In this document: positions 17,680-26,707 of the stretch, piece after piece
How positions within the stretch are numbered: the first letter of the stretch is position 1
How the letters are laid out: each line of letters starts with the position of its first letter
From: an uncultured Prevotellaceae bacterium
Lineage (GTDB): Bacteria > Bacteroidota > Bacteroidia > Bacteroidales > Bacteroidaceae
DNA length: 64,000 bases
NCBI GenBank assembly: GCA_947169115.1
Contig: CAMVOK010000001.1
Location: 124,001-188,000, forward strand
Direction of reading: 5' to 3'
Made by a program: the position numbers and the translations under genes
The notes under the pieces: model-generated
Databases searched by the model: none
What the model was told of the DNA's origin: nothing
What the model saw: only the letters and a program-made list of their open reading frames with translations

Positions 17680-17767
17680 TAACTTTGGATAAGTTACTCC
17701 GTCTCTACATAAAAATAAAAAACAAACGAATTTGTTTTGTTCTGCGCTCGACTTTTCGTAACTTTGC
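17680..17767 (+). promoter_or_regulatory. Duplicated promoter element, copy 1
   Basis: The element starts TAACTTTGGATAAGTTACTC and ends CGACTTTTCGTAACTTTGC, with an AACAAACGAATTTGTT inverted repeat in the middle. The terminal TAACTTTG (17759-17766) is a consensus -7 box with a TTTG-type -33 region upstream, pointing to the MerR gene. A nearly identical copy at 63084-63164 precedes the rhamnulokinase gene. Confidence 0.8.
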
Positions 17768-17786
17768 ACCAAAGTACGAAATTGTT

Positions 17787-18134
17787 ATGGCATTAAATCC
17801 CAATAAGAGTTTAAAGAAGTACTTCGCCATTGGAGAGGTGGCGGAGATGTTTGGCGTTACAGAGACGCTATTGAGATATTGGGAAAAGGAGTTCCCTTCC
17901 ATTCAGCCACGAAAAAGCGGTAGAAACGTGCGCCAATATACGCAAGAGGATATTGACGAGATTCGCGTTATTCACAATCTGGTGAAGGTGAGGGGCATGA
18001 AGTTGGCGGCCGCACGTGAGGCAATTGCCAAGAATCGTAGTAAGGAAAACTCTACCACCGAATTGATGGAACGTTTGCTCGCTATTCGTGCTGAACTTGT
18101 CAGTATCAAGAAAGAGTTTGAAGGTATCGTTTAG
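17787..18134 (+). CDS. MerR family transcriptional regulator
   Basis: A 115-residue protein with a MerR-type winged helix at about residues 10-80: KKYFAIGEVAEMFGVTETLLRYWEKEFPSI split by turns, then RQYTQEDIDEIRVI and a short coiled coil ending in EFEGIV. The acidic-ERxxG start differs from metal-sensing MerR, and there are no C-terminal effector cysteines, so it is probably a small DNA-binding protein of the Bacteroidetes HspR/MlrA-like type. Its last bases overlap the stop of the convergent Rel/Spo gene by 4 bases. Confidence 0.9.
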   Translation: MALNPNKSLKKYFAIGEVAEMFGVTETLLRYWEKEFPSIQPRKSGRNVRQYTQEDIDEIRVIHNLVKVRGMKLAAAREAIAKNRSKENSTTELMERLLAIRAELVSIKKEFEGIV

Positions 18135-20377
18135 GATATTCTCGTTACCGACTTTATTTCATTTATTTTCTTTAGATTGCGGCATATCGTTCGCACGTCC
18201 TCGACATCGTGTACTTCCAGGTTTATCTCTCCTTGGAATATGCCGTCTCGTGTCTCTATGGAAAGCCTGTGTATGTTGGCATTGAGCTGTTGGGAGAGAA
18301 TGCTGACAATCTGGTAGAGAACTCCCGTGTGGTCTATTCCATCAACACGGATGGTAGCAGGGAAATACAGGCGTTTGTGAGTGTCCCAGTCTGCGGCTAA
18401 GATGCGGTTCCCGTCAGACACTTTCAGCTTGTTCGCCTCGGGGCATTGCCTTTTGTGTATGGTAATGCGGTTGTTCTTATCCAGATAACCTAATACGTCG
18501 TCTCCTGGTATGGGATGACAACAATCGGCCATAATATAGTGCCCAATCGTTTCCTCGTTGAGTATGAGTGGTTTCTTGCGGTCTATTTCTGTCTGAGGTG
18601 TCGGCGTGAGGATAAGGTTGCCGTCTGAGGTCTTTCGCTTGAAAAGTTTCTTGATGTAACGTTGCCAGTTCTTTGACGATTTCTTGTTTCGCAGATGAGC
18701 CAGGTCAGCATCACCGAGTACAATGCGTCCGGCACCAATGGCAGAGAGTAACTGTTCTCGGCTTTTCAGTTGATGTAAGTCGCAGAGTTTGTCGATGTTC
18801 ATGCTACTGGAGTCCATCTCTGCTTCCTGGAGGAACTGGTTCAATATCTGTTCACCCTCGTGTTGCTTTTCTCGGTCCTCGCGTCGGAGTATGGCTTGTA
18901 TCTTTCCTTTTGCCTTTGCTGTTGTCACAAATTTGAGCCAATTGGGCTGTACCTGTGAATCTTTTGAGGTCAGGATTTCTATCTGGTCACCACCCTTCAA
19001 CACATAATTTAATGGAACAAGTGTGTGGTTGACTTTCGCGCCAATGCAATGCGTGCCTACAAATGTATGTATGGTGAAGGCAAAGTCGAGGGCGGTACAT
19101 CCGGCGGGCATCTTCTTGACTTCACCTTTGGGGGTGAGCACAAACAATTCGTTGGAGTATAGGTTTAGCTTGATGGTATCCAGAAAGTCCATGCCACTGG
19201 GCTGGGGGTCATCCAATATCTCCTTGATGGTCTGTAGCCATTTGTCGAGTTCGCTTTCGCTTTCTTCAGAAGTTTTTTCTCCTTCTTTGTATTTCCAGTG
19301 GGCGGCAAATCCTTGTTCTGCAATTTCGTCCATGCGCTCACTTCGTATCTGGACTTCAATCCACTTGCCGACCTTGCTCATTAGTGTTGTGTGCAGGGCT
19401 TTATAACCGTTGGCCTTGGGGTGGTTTAGCCAGTCGCGGAAACGCTCTGGGTGTGACGTATAGTTTTTGGTGATGTAGCCATAGATTTGCAGACATTCGG
19501 CCACTTCGTCCTCTATGTTTTTCGGTCTGAATACAATTCTGACGGCCAATATGTCATAGACATCCTCAAACGAGACATGCTTGGTCTGCATCTTTTTCCA
19601 GATGGAGTAGGGGCGTTTGATACGTGCTTTCAACGTATAGTCGATGCCGTGCTTGTCCAATTCTGCTCGGATTGGACCTATGAAATCTGTGTAAATGCTA
19701 TTCAGGTTGCCCTCCATTTCGGCAAGCCGTTGTTTAATCAGATTGCATTCTTCCGGATGCTCGTAGCTGAAACTAAGGTCCTCCAGTTCTTCTTTAATCT
19801 TGTTCAGTCCCAGTCTGTATGCCAATGGAGCGTATATGTACAGAGTTTCCCCGGCAATCTTGTATTGTTTGTTGGGCAACTGGCTTCCCAAAGTTCGCAT
19901 GTTGTGCAGACGGTCGGAAATCTTTATGAGGATAACCCGGATGTCCTCATTCATGGTCAGCAGAAGTTTCTTGAAGTTTTCTGCTTGGGCAGACGCTTTG
20001 TCGCCAAAGATTCCGCCGGATATTTTGGTTAGTCCGTCAACTATTTGTGCAATCTTGGGGCCGAAAATGTTTTGTATGTCTTCTACGGTGTAGTCTGTGT
20101 CCTCTACCACATCGTGTAGTAGGGCAGAACATATACTGGTGCTTCCCAGACCCACCTCCTCGCTGACTATCTGGGCAACGGCGATGGGGTGCATGATATA
20201 GGGTTCCCCAGAGAGACGGCGCACACCGGCGTGGGCTTTTCGTGCGAAGTTGAAAGCCTTCGTTATGATATCGACTTTCTTGCGGTGATGACTGCTTAGA
20301 TAGGTGTCCAGCAGGTGCTGGAAAGCCTCATTGACCATGCGGTCGTCTTCCTGCTCTCTAAGGTTCAACTCGTTCAT
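18131..20377 (-). CDS. Bifunctional (p)ppGpp synthetase/hydrolase (Rel/SpoT)
   Basis: Makes and degrades the stringent-response alarmone. The 748-residue protein has an N-terminal HD hydrolase (GEPYIMHPIAVAQI, LLHDVVEDTDYT, SDRLHNMRTL) and a synthetase domain (KRPYSIWKKMQ, YDILAVRI, NGYKALHTT). A TGS domain (GCTALDFAFTIHTFVG) and a C-terminal ACT domain (ATIRVDGIDHTGVLYQIVS) follow. Both catalytic parts look intact. It is 21 bp upstream of the lytic transglycosylase's stop on the same strand, but the order of transcription is parA, parB, DUF5683, transglycosylase, rel. Confidence 0.96.
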   Translation of the reverse strand: MNELNLREQEDDRMVNEAFQHLLDTYLSSHHRKKVDIITKAFNFARKAHAGVRRLSGEPYIMHPIAVAQIVSEEVGLGSTSICSALLHDVVEDTDYTVEDIQNIFGPKIAQIVDGLTKISGGIFGDKASAQAENFKKLLLTMNEDIRVILIKISDRLHNMRTLGSQLPNKQYKIAGETLYIYAPLAYRLGLNKIKEELEDLSFSYEHPEECNLIKQRLAEMEGNLNSIYTDFIGPIRAELDKHGIDYTLKARIKRPYSIWKKMQTKHVSFEDVYDILAVRIVFRPKNIEDEVAECLQIYGYITKNYTSHPERFRDWLNHPKANGYKALHTTLMSKVGKWIEVQIRSERMDEIAEQGFAAHWKYKEGEKTSEESESELDKWLQTIKEILDDPQPSGMDFLDTIKLNLYSNELFVLTPKGEVKKMPAGCTALDFAFTIHTFVGTHCIGAKVNHTLVPLNYVLKGGDQIEILTSKDSQVQPNWLKFVTTAKAKGKIQAILRREDREKQHEGEQILNQFLQEAEMDSSSMNIDKLCDLHQLKSREQLLSAIGAGRIVLGDADLAHLRNKKSSKNWQRYIKKLFKRKTSDGNLILTPTPQTEIDRKKPLILNEETIGHYIMADCCHPIPGDDVLGYLDKNNRITIHKRQCPEANKLKVSDGNRILAADWDTHKRLYFPATIRVDGIDHTGVLYQIVSILSQQLNANIHRLSIETRDGIFQGEINLEVHDVEDVRTICRNLKKINEIKSVTRIS

Positions 20378-20398
20378 GGGGAAACCTCCTTTATTTGT

Positions 20399-21676
20399 TT
20401 ATCTAACAATCAGTTTCTGTCCGGGTCGGATATTTGTCCCTCTCATGCCGTTCAGACGCTTAATGGCATTGACGGTAGTGTGGTTCCTTCGGGCAATGGC
20501 TCCGAGCGTGTCGCCGGCACGTACGGTAACTCGTTTATTGCCCCGGCTCCGAGTAGTTTTTGTGTTTGTTGCTTCAGGCATGGCCACCTCGTTCTCTTTC
20601 TTGCTAAAGAGTTCGTCGGCTCGGTGGTTGTAGATTGAGTCGCCTGCTTCAATGAAAGCACTAATGGCTTCTGGCGTCATTCTGATAGGTAGCGGACGGC
20701 TTCCGGCAGGAACCAGTGACGTGCGGTATTGTGGATTCAGGGCTTTCAGTTCCTCTATGCTTATGTTGCAGAGGTCGTGAATCTGGTCAAAATGGATGTC
20801 GTGCGATACCATGATGGTGTCGGTGGCCGTCGGAAGTTGGGTGTTCGCAGGACAAATATTGTGCTCGCAATAATAGTTCATGATGTAGTTTGCGGCAATG
20901 AAGGCAGGTACATATCCACGCGTCTCAGCTGGCAGATAAGGGTAAATCGTCCAATAGTCCTTGGTTCCCCCTGCTCTTTTTATGGCTTTGGATACATTTT
21001 GCGGGCCGCAATTGTATGAGGCGATAACGAGTGTCCAGTCGCCGAAGATATCATATAAATCCTTCAGGTATCGGGCTGCGGCATAGGATGCTTTGATGGG
21101 GTCGCGGCGTTCGTCAATTAGACTGGTCACCTCCAACCCGTATTGCTTACCCGTGGTAATCATGAATTGCCATAGTCCTGCGGCTCCCACTCGGCTTGTT
21201 GCGCCTGGGTTCAAGGCACTTTCTATGACTGGCAGGTATTTAAGCTCCAGGGGCAGTTGGTATGTTTCCAAGGCTTCCTCGAAAAAGGGAAAGTAGAAGT
21301 TGCTGGCCCCAAGCATGATGGAAATGGAGCGGCGCAAACGTCCCGAGCTGTATTGGTCGATGAATTTCCGCACCACGTCGTTATAGGGCATTTCAATGAC
21401 GTTGGGCAGGTGGCTTAGTCGGGTGATGTATTCTTCTTTTGTGAACTCTGGGTTTTCGTCGCTTGCCTGACAATTTTCGTCGAATGTCAGATAGTTCTTG
21501 GTGTTCCATTCGCGAAGCAGACTATCCAGTTCGTTGCTCATCATGCCTTCAGGCAGCCCGATTTCCTCGTTTTGCCCTAATTTGTTGTCGAAGATGGTGA
21601 TTTCTTCCTGTGCAACCATGTGGGTTGCCGAGAGCGTGAGGCTCAAACCGATAAGAAGTTTCTTCTTTATGCTCAT
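20399..21676 (-). CDS. Lytic murein transglycosylase with LysM domain (MltD-like)
   Basis: A secreted 425-residue protein that should cleave peptidoglycan glycan strands. It has a signal peptide (MSIKKKLLIGLSLTLSATHMVAQ) and an SLT domain with catalytic Glu152 in YLPVIESALNPGATS. GAAGLWQFM and ASYNCGP follow. A C-terminal LysM at about 380-425 (VRAGDTLGAIARRN...RPGQKLIV) binds peptidoglycan. A Lys/Arg/Thr-rich linker (TNTKTTRSRGNKR) precedes LysM. It is cotranscribed with the ParAB genes. Confidence 0.95.
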   Translation of the reverse strand: MSIKKKLLIGLSLTLSATHMVAQEEITIFDNKLGQNEEIGLPEGMMSNELDSLLREWNTKNYLTFDENCQASDENPEFTKEEYITRLSHLPNVIEMPYNDVVRKFIDQYSSGRLRRSISIMLGASNFYFPFFEEALETYQLPLELKYLPVIESALNPGATSRVGAAGLWQFMITTGKQYGLEVTSLIDERRDPIKASYAAARYLKDLYDIFGDWTLVIASYNCGPQNVSKAIKRAGGTKDYWTIYPYLPAETRGYVPAFIAANYIMNYYCEHNICPANTQLPTATDTIMVSHDIHFDQIHDLCNISIEELKALNPQYRTSLVPAGSRPLPIRMTPEAISAFIEAGDSIYNHRADELFSKKENEVAMPEATNTKTTRSRGNKRVTVRAGDTLGAIARRNHTTVNAIKRLNGMRGTNIRPGQKLIVR

Positions 21677-21694
21677 ACTATGTTGTTGTTCAAG

Positions 21695-22426
21695 TTAAAA
21701 ATAAACATTGCAGGACAACCCGTAGGCATTCTGCTTTTGGTGTCGTAGAGTTGGAGGTCCCATCTGTATGATGGCAGGCTCCAGTTTGAGGCTTAGGTCA
21801 TGACTGATGTCGAATGTTGAAAGTTCGGCATCCACGTATGCATCGATAACCGAAATCAGGTAAACACCAACAAATGCAAAGATACTCAGGTCGCGATACC
21901 TGCGGAAGTGGTCTTTTTTGTTCTTGAATATTTCTTTGAACCTGTCTTCCTTTCCCGCTATGCTGTATCCCATGGGGAGCATTCCCTCATAGCTCTTAGT
22001 ATTGGGGTCGTCGTCCATGATATCAAGGTAGGCCTGGGAATAGTCTTTAAGCATTTGGTTGTTCCATGTCAGTGCATAGGTACATCCCAGAAATCCTCCG
22101 TATATAATGGGCAGTTTCCAGAACTTGCGGTTGTATATCTGTCCACCTCCGGGAAGCACCAACGCCAGCCACATCGAACGTATTGGGTCGGGCTTGAACG
22201 ATGCCTTGTTCCGTTTTTTCTTTATTCCGTTTGTCAACAGACTATCTACGATGGATGTGTCAAGCGGTTCTGCCTCAGCCACGTCGTCTGTGACGATGTA
22301 GGCATCTCCAAGGTCGAGCGTGTCTGTAGGCGGGTTCTGGGGTTCTTGTGCCCATAGTTTGCCCGATGACAATACGATTGCCAGCATGACGATGATTTTG
22401 CCGTATGTCACGCCCTGTTGCCTCAA
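21695..22426 (-). CDS. DUF5683 family membrane protein
   Basis: A 243-residue protein with a signal peptide (IIVMLAIVLSSGKLWAQ), an acidic linker, and a conserved core RSMWLALVLPGGGQIYNRKFWKLPIIYGG with hydrophobic segments. A further membrane segment FAFVGVYLISVIDAYVDA follows. This matches DUF5683, a Bacteroidetes family usually found directly after parB, as here. Its start overlaps the parB stop by 4 bases. The function is unknown; envelope location is likely. Confidence 0.85.
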   Translation of the reverse strand: MRQQGVTYGKIIVMLAIVLSSGKLWAQEPQNPPTDTLDLGDAYIVTDDVAEAEPLDTSIVDSLLTNGIKKKRNKASFKPDPIRSMWLALVLPGGGQIYNRKFWKLPIIYGGFLGCTYALTWNNQMLKDYSQAYLDIMDDDPNTKSYEGMLPMGYSIAGKEDRFKEIFKNKKDHFRRYRDLSIFAFVGVYLISVIDAYVDAELSTFDISHDLSLKLEPAIIQMGPPTLRHQKQNAYGLSCNVYF

Positions 22427-23316
22427 TGTCTCAGTTTGTCAAAGATGTCAATGATTCGTTCCAGTTCGGCCTCGTCGTTGAAGGGAATGCTGATTTTTCC
22501 CTTTCCTTTCTCGCTACATGTCAACTGGACTTTTGTCTGGAAGAACGTAGAAAGAGCTTCTTTTAGTGCACCGAACTCGGGTGACAGACTGGCGCCCTTG
22601 CTTTTCAGTTTCTTTCCGTTTGCGTTAATGGTCTCTCCTTGTGCAAGTTCTTTCACCATCTCCTCTACCTTGCGCACGCTCATTCCTGTCCGTTGTATTT
22701 CCTCAAACACTTTGATTTGCAAGGCAGGATCGTTCAGCGTGAGCAGGGCACGGGCATGTCCCATGTCTATGTTGCGGTTTTTGAGGGCCATCTGTATGGT
22801 GGCAGGTAGTTTCAGCAGACGCAGGTAGTTGGTTATTGTCGTGCGGTTCTTGCCTACGCGTTCGCTCAGCCTTTCCTGAGTCAGGTTATATTGCTCAATG
22901 AGATGCTGGTAAGCCAGGGCAATTTCCATGGAATTAAGGTTTTCTCGTTGGATGTTCTCAACCAACGCCATCTCCATCATGTTCTCATCGTCCACGGTGC
23001 GTATGTAGGCCGGGATAGTCGTAAGCCCTGCCATTTGGCTGGCTCGCCATCGCCGTTCTCCGGCAATGATGACAAACGTTCCGTCGCCCATGTCGCGTAC
23101 CGTAATGGGCTGTATGATGCCAATTTCCCTGATGCTGTCGGCCAGTTCTTTTAATGCGGTTTCGTCAAACTCGCGTCGTGGCTGGTTGGGGTTAGCCTGT
23201 ATGGCCGATATCCTAACTTCGTTGATGGACGAGGAACCTCCTGTGTGCACTTCGTCGGTGCGCATCAGGGCATCCAGTCCTCTGCCCAGTGCGGGGTATT
23301 TCTTGTGTACTGCCAT
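22423..23316 (-). CDS. parB: Chromosome-partitioning protein ParB
   Basis: A 297-residue CTP-dependent clamp that binds parS. It has PNQPRREFDE, the arginine-rich GERRWRASQMAGL (ParB box, CTP binding), ENIQRENLNSMEIA, and a helix-turn-helix around LTQERLSERVGKNRTTITNYLRL split over two helices. The dimerisation domain at the end has IPFNDEAELERIIDIF. It follows parA by 31 bp, a gap containing an ATGTCAAAT phrase. Confidence 0.97.
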   Translation of the reverse strand: MAVHKKYPALGRGLDALMRTDEVHTGGSSSINEVRISAIQANPNQPRREFDETALKELADSIREIGIIQPITVRDMGDGTFVIIAGERRWRASQMAGLTTIPAYIRTVDDENMMEMALVENIQRENLNSMEIALAYQHLIEQYNLTQERLSERVGKNRTTITNYLRLLKLPATIQMALKNRNIDMGHARALLTLNDPALQIKVFEEIQRTGMSVRKVEEMVKELAQGETINANGKKLKSKGASLSPEFGALKEALSTFFQTKVQLTCSEKGKGKISIPFNDEAELERIIDIFDKLRH

Positions 23317-23347
23317 GCTATGATGTCAAATGTAAAATATCAAATAA

Positions 23348-24121
23348 TCAGTTCTTCTTTTCGTTCTTCCCAATGACTTCGTTGGCTAAGGCCAGATAGT
23401 CTCTTGCACCAGCTGAGTCGGCATCGTATAGGATGACGGGCATGCCGTGTCCTGGGGCTTCTCCCAATTTCACATTACGTTGAATAACGGTTCTGAATAC
23501 CAGTTCCTGGAAATGCCTTTTGACTTCGTCGTAAACCTGATTGGCCAGTCGCAGACGCTTGTCGTACATGGTGAGCAGAAAACCTTCTATCTCCAGTGTG
23601 GGATTCAGTTTCACCTTGATGATGCGAATGGTGTTCAGCAGTTTGCTCAGTCCTTCCAACGCGAAGTACTCGCATTGCACAGGGATGATGACACTGTCGG
23701 CTGCTGTCAGCGAGTTTACGGTGATGAGTCCCAGTGAGGGGGAGCAGTCGATAAGAATGAAGTCATATTCGTCCCGTATGGGTTTCAGCATCTCTGCCAT
23801 CACCTTTTCGCGGTTCTCCCGTTGTAACATTTCCACTTCGGCACCTACAAGGTCAATGTGTGAGGGGATGATGTCCAACCCCTCGATGTCGGTTGTGTAT
23901 ATGGCCTCGCGAACATCAATGTTGTCAATAAGGCAATTGTAGAATGAAGTATCTATTTGTGCAATGTCCACGCCAAGACCCGACGATGCGTTTGCCTGTG
24001 GGTCGGCATCAATGAGAAGTACTTTTTTTTCCAGTGTTGCCAAAGAGGCTGCAAGGTTCATGCTTGTTGTGGTCTTACCCACGCCTCCCTTTTGATTGGC
24101 TAAAGCAATTATTTTTGCCAT
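23348..24121 (-). CDS. parA: Chromosome-partitioning ATPase ParA/Soj
   Basis: A 257-residue ATPase with a deviant Walker A KGGVGKTTT (residues 11-19), Walker A' LIDADPQANAS, and Walker B DFILIDCSPSLG. The start MAKIIALANQ at 24121 is the family start; an upstream ATG at 24154 would lie inside the -7 box. First gene of parA-parB-DUF5683-transglycosylase-rel. Confidence 0.97.
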   Translation of the reverse strand: MAKIIALANQKGGVGKTTTSMNLAASLATLEKKVLLIDADPQANASSGLGVDIAQIDTSFYNCLIDNIDVREAIYTTDIEGLDIIPSHIDLVGAEVEMLQRENREKVMAEMLKPIRDEYDFILIDCSPSLGLITVNSLTAADSVIIPVQCEYFALEGLSKLLNTIRIIKVKLNPTLEIEGFLLTMYDKRLRLANQVYDEVKRHFQELVFRTVIQRNVKLGEAPGHGMPVILYDADSAGARDYLALANEVIGKNEKKN

Positions 24122-24151
24122 AATTACTAATCGTTTGGTTATAATTAGGCG

Positions 24152-24159
24152 CAAATATA
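24152..24159 (-). promoter_or_regulatory. -7 promoter box (TATATTTG) for parA
   Basis: The minus strand reads TATATTTG, 31 bp upstream of the parA start. Confidence 0.5.
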
Positions 24160-24254
24160 AGATTTTCCTTGCAAACTCTCCTCATTTTATGAGGAAAGAT
24201 TGCTAAAAGTGTTGATAACTCCCCCTTTTTGTTGATAACTTCCCGTTTTTTTAC

Positions 24255-24262
24255 TACTTTTG
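24255..24262 (+). promoter_or_regulatory. -7 promoter box (TACTTTTG) for surE-lpxB
   Basis: TACTTTTG lies 20 bp upstream of the surE ATG at 24283. This fixes the start there rather than at an in-frame ATG at 24229, upstream of the box. Confidence 0.55.
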
Positions 24263-24282
24263 TGCCGCTTTTCAGAAAAAAC

Positions 24283-25059
24283 ATGGAACGTAAATTGATA
24301 TTGATAACCAACGATGATGGAGTGTCGGCACAGGGAATAACAGTCCTTACCGACCTCATGGCAGGTTTGGGCGAGGTCGTTGTTGTGGCTCCTGATTCGG
24401 CACGCTCGGGAGCAGCCTGTGCCATCACCAGCACCCAGGCCGTCACATTGCATCGTCGGGGGGATATGGAGCGCGAGGGCGTTAGTGTGTATGTTTGTTC
24501 GGGCAGTCCTGTGGATTGTGTGAAACTGGCTCTCGAACAGGTGTGCCCCCGTCGGCCCGACCTTCTTGTTTCTGGTATAAATCATGGAGACAATGCTTCA
24601 TGCAGTATTCACTACAGTGGTACGATGGGGGCTGTCATAGAAGGTTGCATGAAGGGAATACCCAGCATAGGTTTCAGTTTGCGCACACTCAAGCATAAGT
24701 GCGACTTCTCTCCCTATGCCGAAGACATCACCCGTATTGCTCATTTTGTCCTAACCGAAGGCTTGCCACAGGATGTTTGCTTGAATGTGAATTTCCCCGA
24801 GGTTGCAGAACTGGCAGGTATGCGTGTTTGTCGCATGGGACGTGGCCGATGGGTGCAGGAGTGGATTTCGGCTAACAACCCCCGTGGAATGAATGCCTTC
24901 TGGCTTACAGGGCGTTTCCTTAACCTTGAGCCTCATAGCGAGGACACAGATTACTGGGCTTTGGATCACGGCTATGGGGCTATCACGCCCATAAAACTCG
25001 ATATGACAGCCTATGAGGTGATGCCCAACCTTATGTCTTTGACAAAAGAGGCGGAATAA
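24283..25059 (+). CDS. surE: 5'/3'-nucleotidase SurE
   Basis: A 258-residue metal-dependent nucleoside monophosphatase. The metal ligands are Asp11 and Asp12 in LITNDDGVSAQG, with further motifs VVAPDSARSG, CSGSPVDCVKLAL, and LVSGINHGDN; the Ser/Asn residues complete the site. YSGTMGAVIEG is also typical. It is divergent from parA and followed by lpxB after 26 bp. Confidence 0.96.
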   Translation: MERKLILITNDDGVSAQGITVLTDLMAGLGEVVVVAPDSARSGAACAITSTQAVTLHRRGDMEREGVSVYVCSGSPVDCVKLALEQVCPRRPDLLVSGINHGDNASCSIHYSGTMGAVIEGCMKGIPSIGFSLRTLKHKCDFSPYAEDITRIAHFVLTEGLPQDVCLNVNFPEVAELAGMRVCRMGRGRWVQEWISANNPRGMNAFWLTGRFLNLEPHSEDTDYWALDHGYGAITPIKLDMTAYEVMPNLMSLTKEAE

Positions 25060-25085
25060 GAACTCTTAACTCTTAACTTTCAATT

Positions 25086-26237
25086 TTGAAATACTATCTC
25101 ATTGCCGGTGAAACCAGTGGCGACCTTCATGCCTCCCACTTGATACATGCCTTGCGGGAACGTGACCCGGAAGCCGAATTTCGGTTTGTGGGTGGCGACC
25201 GAATGGTTGCCGAGGGCGGCACGCTTGTCCGCCACTATAGTTCGTTGGCTTATATGGGCATAATGCCTGTCATTTCCCATCTGCCCACCATCCTACGGGG
25301 TATGCGCGAGTGTCGTCGCGACATCTTGGCGTGGCAGCCCGACGTTCTCCTGCTCATCGACTATCCGGGTTTTAACCTCAGTATGGCAAAATATGTCCGT
25401 CGGCACGCTCCACAGATTAAGATTTTTTATTACATTCCCCCCAAGATATGGGCTTGGAAGGAATGGCGCATCAAGGACATCCGTCGCTATGTCGATGAAC
25501 TATACAGCATACTCCCTTTTGAGGTAGATTACTATCAGAATCGTTTGAACTATAAACACCTCACCTACGTGGGTAACCCCACGCTTGATGAGGTGGTGGA
25601 CTATCAACAGAGTAATCCTAAAGATTTCTCCCATTTTATCGAGGAAAATCATCTTGGCTCTCGTCCCGTTATCGCTCTGCTCGCTGGTAGTCGTCGTCAG
25701 GAAGTCAAGGATAACCTTAGCCGTATGTTACTCGCCGCACAACCCTTGTCGAAAGACTATCAGCTTGTCGTGGCGGCCGCTCCGAATATAGAAGAAGAAT
25801 ACTATCGTCAGTGGGTAGGCGATGTCCCCGTCCAGATTCTCTATGGTCAGACCTATCGCATCCTACAACATGCTACAGCGGCTCTTGTTACCAGTGGAAC
25901 GGCCACACTGGAAACAGCCGTCTTCCGTGTTCCCCAGGTCGTCTGTTACTATCTTAACTTTGGTCGACTTTTTGCCTTTCTTCGTCGGATTTTAATAAAA
26001 ATTCCTTACATATCATTGGTCAATCTCGTGGCTGGCCGCGAGGTGGTGACGGAACTTGTCGGTGACGCTATGACGGTTTCCAACGTCCGTCGTGAACTCC
26101 TCCGCATACTTCCAGGCAGTGATGCTCGCGAGGCTATGCTTCAAGGTTACGACGAAGTTCGCCAGCGTTTAGGCTATCCCGGTGCTCCCCGTCAGGCTGC
26201 CGACCATGTGTTGGCAAAACTTCGTTCTACTCATTGA
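25086..26237 (+). CDS. lpxB: Lipid-A-disaccharide synthase, TTG start
   Basis: Joins UDP-2,3-diacylglucosamine and lipid X in lipid A synthesis at the inner membrane. The 383-residue protein begins with the family start KYYLIAGETSGDLHASHL and has FVGGDRM, LLIDYPGFN, YYIPPKIWAWKEWRI and ALLAGSRRQE. The codon at the family start is TTG (25086-25088); no ATG lies near it. The 25 bases before it are a CTCTTAACTCTTAAC-type phrase repeat that runs to within a few bases of the start, which may have replaced the original ATG region. Confidence 0.94.
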   Translation: MKYYLIAGETSGDLHASHLIHALRERDPEAEFRFVGGDRMVAEGGTLVRHYSSLAYMGIMPVISHLPTILRGMRECRRDILAWQPDVLLLIDYPGFNLSMAKYVRRHAPQIKIFYYIPPKIWAWKEWRIKDIRRYVDELYSILPFEVDYYQNRLNYKHLTYVGNPTLDEVVDYQQSNPKDFSHFIEENHLGSRPVIALLAGSRRQEVKDNLSRMLLAAQPLSKDYQLVVAAAPNIEEEYYRQWVGDVPVQILYGQTYRILQHATAALVTSGTATLETAVFRVPQVVCYYLNFGRLFAFLRRILIKIPYISLVNLVAGREVVTELVGDAMTVSNVRRELLRILPGSDAREAMLQGYDEVRQRLGYPGAPRQAADHVLAKLRSTH

Positions 26238-26303
26238 ACAGATGTGCTTTGTAACATCCGTGTTGGGCATGTTCATTCTGATGGGCGCACCGATGTATGT
26301 TGC

Positions 26304-26351
26304 GATAAAACCGACTAATATACTACCAGATTCGCAGTATGCATCCCAAGC
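26304..26351 (-). pseudogene. Fragment of a paralogue of the 122-aa membrane protein gene
   Basis: 46 of 48 bases match 33999-34046, the 3' part of the gene at 33936-34304. On the minus strand it encodes AWDAYCESGSILVGFI, compared with AWDAYRESGSILVGFI in the intact gene. A stop lies two codons upstream (TAA CAT GCT TGG), and similarity ends on both sides, so this is a remnant. Confidence 0.85.
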
Positions 26352-26368
26352 ATGTTACAATTTTCTTG

Positions 26369-26407
26369 ATTTTATCCTAATCAGGATAATCCTTTTTAGG
26401 ATAAAAT
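26369..26407. terminator. Inverted repeat, possible terminator downstream of lpxB
   Basis: ATTTTATCCTAA (26369-26380) and TTAGGATAAAAT (26396-26407) are perfect complements with a 15-base centre. There is no long T run, so termination is only possible. Confidence 0.45.
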
Positions 26408-26699
26408 TATATATTCATCCATTCTTGTCATGAAAGTTCCCAATAGATATTCAATAATACCTTATAATCGGGCTATTCGCTTGTGCAATAAAAGGATGTA
26501 ATCGGACTTCATCAAATCTGGCAGAAAGGATTGGTGAATGAGTTCCTGCCATTTGAAAAGGTTGCCCTTCATCCTCTCTATCATTTTGTTCGCGTATCCT
26601 CCTACCTCTCTCATTCTCTCATTATTGTCTTTTATTCTGGCACCTACTAACAATTATAGAAATCCTATTATAGAATTTGTATAATTTGTAAATAATGCT

Positions 26700-26707
26700 T
26701 AACTTTG
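26700..26707 (+). promoter_or_regulatory. -7 promoter box (TAACTTTG) for the ATPase gene
   Basis: TAACTTTG ends 28 bp before the ATG at 26736, with an AT-rich upstream region. Confidence 0.6.

Noticed and set aside
26462..26653. 63-residue minus-strand ORF as a gene
   Set aside because: It has no promoter, no recognisable domain and lies in a fossil-containing gap; kept only as part of the gap description.
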